Below, one piece after another: positions 6,851 through 9,188 of a stretch of DNA of 9,188 nucleotides. The notes beneath the pieces are model-generated. The model ran no database searches and was not told where the DNA came from. It saw only the letters and a list, made by a program, of their open reading frames with translations. Where the stretch lies: contig JAVYAJ010000089.1 of NCBI GenBank assembly GCA_032229885.1, positions 1 through 9,188 of the forward strand, given 5' to 3'. Position 1 is the first letter of the stretch, and every line of letters starts with the position of its first letter. Made by a program: the position numbers and the translations under genes. The DNA comes from Anammoximicrobium sp032229885. GTDB lineage: Bacteria; Planctomycetota; Planctomycetia; Pirellulales; Pirellulaceae.

Positions 6851-6886
6851 ATTGTGGAGGCGGGATAGATTGTGGAGGCGCGATCG
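6851..6886. repeat. 18-bp tandem duplication
   Basis: ATTGTGGAGGCGGGATAG is followed directly by ATTGTGGAGGCGCGATCG, which matches at 16 of 18 positions. The shared core is ATTGTGGAGGCG. Two adjacent sites of this size could be protein binding sites or simply a slippage duplication. Confidence 0.8.
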
Positions 6887-6971
6887 CTAGCAACACGACC
6901 TGTGGCGATATTTTCGATACTCGGGCAACCCGCATGGATTCCTGGCCGGGTAGCGAGATCCTAGACTAAGG

Positions 6972-7002
6972 GCTGGCATCCATGGCTTGGGCAATTGCCA
7001 GC
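6972..7002. repeat. Inverted repeat containing a GGCAATTGCC palindrome
   Basis: GCTGGCA at 6972-6978 and TGCCAGC at 6996-7002 are perfect complements separated by 17 bases. The right arm overlaps the 10-bp palindrome GGCAATTGCC at 6990-6999. It lies in non-coding DNA between convergent units, so it could act in transcript ending. Function unknown. Confidence 0.5.
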
Positions 7003-7155
7003 ATATCGGCAGCGTTGGCGGACCGGGTTGTGTCGTTTTCTGGCATATTCTAACGCCCAAAATACCGATATCCGCTAACTTCGACGTTTGCCATACACCC
7101 GCATGAGACAAGACTTTAGGCGTGTTTTTGCAGGTCTGCGGCGAAGAAGAGAAAA

Positions 7156-7228
7156 TGCCCCCACTTGGACTTGAACCAAGAACCCTCTGATTAAGAGTCA
7201 GATGCTCTGCCGATTGAGCTATAGGGGC
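7156..7228 (-). tRNA. tRNA-Lys (anticodon CUU)
   Basis: Read on the minus strand, the 73 bases fold as a full cloverleaf. The acceptor stem is GCCCCTA/TGGGGGC with one G-T pair and discriminator A. The D-stem is GCTC/GAGC. The anticodon stem TCTGA/TCAGA holds the loop CTCTTAA, and the T-stem CTTGG/CCAAG holds loop TTCAAGT. The anticodon CTT reads the lysine codon AAG. The 3' CCA is not encoded and must be added after transcription. Directly downstream is TTTTCTCTTC. The gene lies 260 bases downstream of the secretin-like gene on the same strand. No duplicated tRNA 3' end was found nearby, so there is no sign of an integrated element. Confidence 0.96.
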
Positions 7229-7488
7229 GAAGTGCGCTGCGCGGGTTGCCGATCTTTTCTCGTGTTTTCTGAAGCCGATCGGGAACCATGCGCCAGTCCC
7301 GCAGAAACGTCCAAGCACGGTTGTCCATTGACAGCAGCCACGCGATCCAATCCCGAGACATCCAATTCCAACGATTGTTCTCAGAACGGATATACGGCCT
7401 GCAACCAACCGCAAGTTTAGCAGATGCGGATCATTCGACAAGCCCATCGGCCCCTGCGGCTACGGCAAAATTTTCTCCTTCATCCTGT

Positions 7489-8697
7489 TTAATACCGCCC
7501 GTTGGTGTTGGGCGGCCCGATCCGCGTATCCTGTCGCGCTTCCAGCAGGCTTTGGCTGGCCTTGCCGGTGCTCTCGATCAGCAACAAGGCGTCGGCGCGT
7601 CCACCGGACGTGAACGGCAGGGGAGGAATTGGCAGCCCCAGTGGACCCATCCGCTCTTGGGTTGGCGAGGCGACCACGCCGCAGCCCAACATCAGCACCT
7701 GATTGGTCGGCCAGCGAAAACGCTCGTGAAGTCGCCAGCTAATCACCTGGGGAATCTGGATCTGGATCCGCTGCGCACCCCCGCTGACGGAGGGGATATC
7801 GACGTTGACCGGAACCAGCTTTTCGACCTGATCCACGTCACACTTGATGACGGCGTCGATCGTGTTGCCGTCCAGCGACATCAGCGGGCTGACTTGCAGG
7901 GTAAAACCTTCGAGCATCTGACCGGTCACCAGCTCGTGGCCGGGCCAGACATCCGGCCGCATACGTACGGAACGTACGTACCTGCGCGGCGTGGTCCGCG
8001 TCACCGTGTGCGATTGCCCGTTGTGAATTGGCACACTGGAGGCGGTCTGTTCGCGAAAGTCCGTGCGCTGACGCAACTGGTTCAACAGAATCGCCGCGTT
8101 CTCCTTGGACAGCACCCAAGCCTCGACGCCTGCCGACTTGACGTCGATCGGCTGCAGCAAAGACATGGCCGCCGTTCGCCAGTTCGGGCTGCCGACGCTG
8201 ACTAGGCGGAGCGTGATCATCTGAGCTTCGGCTTGGCTGCTGACGAATCGATCGACGATGTCCATCACCAAACGCTGCATCTCCGGTGTGTGGTAGACGC
8301 GCAGCGTCGTCTTGCTGGCATTCAAAATGCCCAGCGGCTCGGAAAACCACACTTCGGTTCCCGTGTCTCGCAGGATCCAATCGATGATCGCCTGTTCGGG
8401 CCGCTCGGTGTTGTTTACACGAGACGTGTAGGGGCTGATATCATACTCGCGCCACACCTGCCCCTGATCATTGGGCAACATGCCCGTGCCTTTGCTCACC
8501 AGCGTGACGTTGGCGGTTTTTCCTGCCCCCGCCTCAGTCGCGGACAGCGAGTCGCTGTTGCCCGTCGAGCCGCTGCCGTTTCGCCAACCGCTTTCCGGCG
8601 TCTTGCCGCCGCCCGTCAAACCGGCACCGTCCTGGCTGAATCCGACGGTGGCCAAAAGCACCGCCAGTACTGAGAATTCGACAAGTCGGAGCGACAT
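7489..8697 (-). CDS. Exported secretin-like (type II/III secretion system-like) protein
   Basis: Predicted 402-residue exported protein. Residues 1-21 are a signal peptide (MSLRLVEFSVLAVLLATVGFS, cleavage probably just before QDG). A low-complexity Gly/Ser/Thr segment follows to about 60. Residues about 80-155 look like a small alpha/beta ring-building domain (AIIDWILRDTGTEVWF, TLRVYHTPEMQRLVMDIVDRF), and residues 158-215 like a second (MITLRLVSVGSPNWRT, KENAAILLNQLRQRTDF). Residues about 264-345 resemble part of a secretin beta domain (FTLQVSPLMSLDGNTIDAVIKCDV, then VPVNVDIPSV and VLMLGCGVV). This is much shorter than a full GspD, and no other secretion genes are adjacent, so a role as an outer-membrane or periplasmic ring-like protein is only inferred. 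The ATG has an excellent GGGAGG six bases upstream (8704-8709). Confidence 0.9.
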   Translation of the reverse strand: MSLRLVEFSVLAVLLATVGFSQDGAGLTGGGKTPESGWRNGSGSTGNSDSLSATEAGAGKTANVTLVSKGTGMLPNDQGQVWREYDISPYTSRVNNTERPEQAIIDWILRDTGTEVWFSEPLGILNASKTTLRVYHTPEMQRLVMDIVDRFVSSQAEAQMITLRLVSVGSPNWRTAAMSLLQPIDVKSAGVEAWVLSKENAAILLNQLRQRTDFREQTASSVPIHNGQSHTVTRTTPRRYVRSVRMRPDVWPGHELVTGQMLEGFTLQVSPLMSLDGNTIDAVIKCDVDQVEKLVPVNVDIPSVSGGAQRIQIQIPQVISWRLHERFRWPTNQVLMLGCGVVASPTQERMGPLGLPIPPLPFTSGGRADALLLIESTGKASQSLLEARQDTRIGPPNTNGRY

Positions 8698-8886
8698 GAC
8701 AAGCCTCCCTGCATCGAAAAAGCCACCCGTCGGGCGTCAGTTTGTCCCGTCCTGCTGCGCCCCGTCTGCCACGCATCCGCAGTGCGGACGATGGTCGGCC
8801 ACCAATCGAATCCGCGAACCGCATCGCCAGCCGGTTCCGTCTGCCCAGCGCATAGATCCGCCAGGAATCCCCGAGCGGCCGCGCGG
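8698..8886 (-). promoter_or_regulatory. Long 5' leader of the secretin-like gene with a dyad
   Basis: If transcription starts just after the candidate -10 element at 8887-8892, this about 180-base leader precedes the secretin-like coding region. It contains the perfect dyad TCCGCA-G-TGCGGA at 8776-8788, suitable as an operator site, and the ribosome binding site GGGAGG next to the start. No riboswitch class is recognised. Confidence 0.3.
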
Positions 8887-8915
8887 AGTATACGAGTGGC
8901 GGGCGAGTGCGACAA
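8887..8915 (-). promoter_or_regulatory. Candidate sigma-70 type promoter for the secretin-like gene
   Basis: On the minus strand TTGTCG (8915-8910) and TATACT (8892-8887) are separated by exactly 17 bases, matching four of six and five of six consensus positions. This is the best promoter match seen in the window. It points toward the secretin-like gene, with start of transcription near 8880. Confidence 0.5.
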
Positions 8916-9104
8916 GACGAATTGGCGCCGAGCATCCCGGGTGGGGGGCATGTCAGCTTTTGCGCGATTCAACAGAGGTGAAAAAAGATCAATAGAGTCT
9001 TAGTCGGTATCATGCGCGCACCGTGCGCGCATCTTGCACATCGGTCCATACAGTACACTTTTGGGCCACGGTCACTAGCACGCGTTAGGTGGAATTGGTA
9101 TTGC
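8916..9104. other. Non-coding right-end region
   Basis: No supported gene on either strand. Composition becomes AT-richer around 8975-9010 and 9040-9062. A strong hairpin lies at 9012-9032. Confidence 0.45.
9012..9032. repeat. Hairpin made of two TGCGCGCA palindromes
   Basis: ATGCGCGCA at 9012-9020 and TGCGCGCAT at 9024-9032 form a perfect 9-bp stem with a CCG loop. Each arm contains the self-complementary TGCGCGCA, so this is equally a pair of direct copies of one palindromic site spaced 11 bases apart. It could be two operator sites, or an RNA hairpin without a T-run. Confidence 0.65.
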
Positions 9105-9188
9105 ATGACTCTTGGGCAGCGCCGACGACAGCAACCGTGTTGGCCGAAGGCCAACATCATCGTGTCACCGTGCCCAGATGAATATGGC
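9105..9188 (+). CDS. Possible start of an unrecognised gene, cut by the window edge
   Basis: An ATG at 9105 opens a frame that stays open for 28 codons to the window end. The peptide begins MTLGQRRRQQPCWPKANII and continues to PCPDEYG; it is basic, then Cys/Pro-containing, without a signal peptide or known motif. AGGTGGA at 9087-9093 could be a ribosome binding site, 11 bases upstream. An 8-bp hairpin (9138-9156) lies inside the frame, unusual for ordinary coding DNA. Not recognised; it may be chance. Confidence 0.25.
   Translation, partial: MTLGQRRRQQPCWPKANIIVSPCPDEYG
9138..9156. repeat. Perfect hairpin (8-bp stem, 3-base loop)
   Basis: TGTTGGCC at 9138-9145 and GGCCAACA at 9149-9156 are perfect complements around GAA. 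There is no T-run on the plus strand, and on the minus strand the next bases are CGGTTGC, so it does not look like an intrinsic terminator. It overlaps the possible partial open frame at the right edge. Confidence 0.65.

Larger units (their letters stand above)
6753..7155. other. About 400-bp non-coding gap with repeats
   Basis: No supported gene. It contains a 7-bp stem inverted repeat (6815-6839), an 18-bp tandem duplication (6851-6886) and a 7-bp stem inverted repeat (6972-7002). From about 7020 the composition appears more AT-rich than the surrounding genes. The end next to the tRNA 3' side reads TTTTCTCTTC on the minus strand, which could help end tRNA transcription. Confidence 0.5.

Noticed and set aside
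5802..6935. 377-codon minus-strand open frame
   Set aside because: Antisense shadow of the C-terminal half of the DUF4838 gene; very Arg-rich and without motifs.
6753..7228. Integrated element at the tRNA-Lys gene
   Set aside because: No direct repeat of the tRNA 3' end, no integrase and no mobile-element genes in the window.
6887..7447. 186-codon minus-strand open frame across the tRNA
   Set aside because: It runs straight through the complete tRNA-Lys cloverleaf, so it cannot be a normal protein gene.
7838..8380. 180-codon minus-strand open frame inside the secretin-like gene
   Set aside because: Alternative frame of a gene that has a signal peptide, a strong ribosome site and a promoter; its translation has no domain.
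9082..9105. String GGTGGAATTGGTA resembling the D-arm of a tRNA-Leu
   Set aside because: No matching acceptor stem, anticodon stem or T-arm follows, so no cloverleaf can be drawn.
8969..9160. 63-codon minus-strand open frame at the right end
   Set aside because: No ribosome site and no recognisable motif; it crosses both strong hairpins.

Overview
The window is GC-rich bacterial DNA, dense with genes, and looks like a chromosomal segment of a planctomycete. That placement is an inference. It rests on the class I ketol-acid reductoisomerase type, a large secreted DUF4838 protein, an orphan secretin-like exported protein, and long gaps between small transcription units. No phage, plasmid, insertion-sequence or CRISPR signature was found.

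Layout: positions 1-304 appear non-coding and open with three exact copies of a 19-bp tandem repeat. At 305-1876 a plus-strand pair encodes a receiver-domain protein fused to an RsbW-like ATPase domain, then a pentapeptide-repeat protein 24 bp downstream. At 2113-3794 lie ilvN (acetolactate synthase regulatory subunit) and ilvC (ketol-acid reductoisomerase). They are preceded by a plausible sigma-70 type promoter and followed by a good hairpin terminator. A 0.47-kb gap leads to a 2.5-kb gene (4260-6752) for a secreted DUF4838 protein with a cysteine cluster. The next gap (6753-7155) holds an 18-bp tandem duplication and several inverted repeats. On the minus strand come a tRNA-Lys(CUU) gene (7156-7228) and, upstream of it in that direction, a gene for an exported secretin-like protein (7489-8697). 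That gene has a very good ribosome binding site and a good promoter match about 190 bp upstream. The right end (8916-9188) is mostly non-coding, with two strong short-loop hairpins and a possible gene start running off the edge.

How the genes work together: ilvN and ilvC serve consecutive steps of branched-chain amino acid synthesis. IlvN gives valine feedback control to a catalytic IlvB that is not encoded here, and IlvC converts the acetolactate product. The receiver-ATPase protein and the pentapeptide protein are probably co-transcribed, and the first suggests phosphorylation-controlled partner switching. The DUF4838 and secretin-like genes each stand alone and both encode exported proteins.

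Most of the window is ordinary housekeeping and accessory content. I found no clear evidence of a new multi-gene system. The least explained items are the receiver-ATPase/pentapeptide pair, the orphan secretin-like gene with its long leader, and the hairpin-rich right end.
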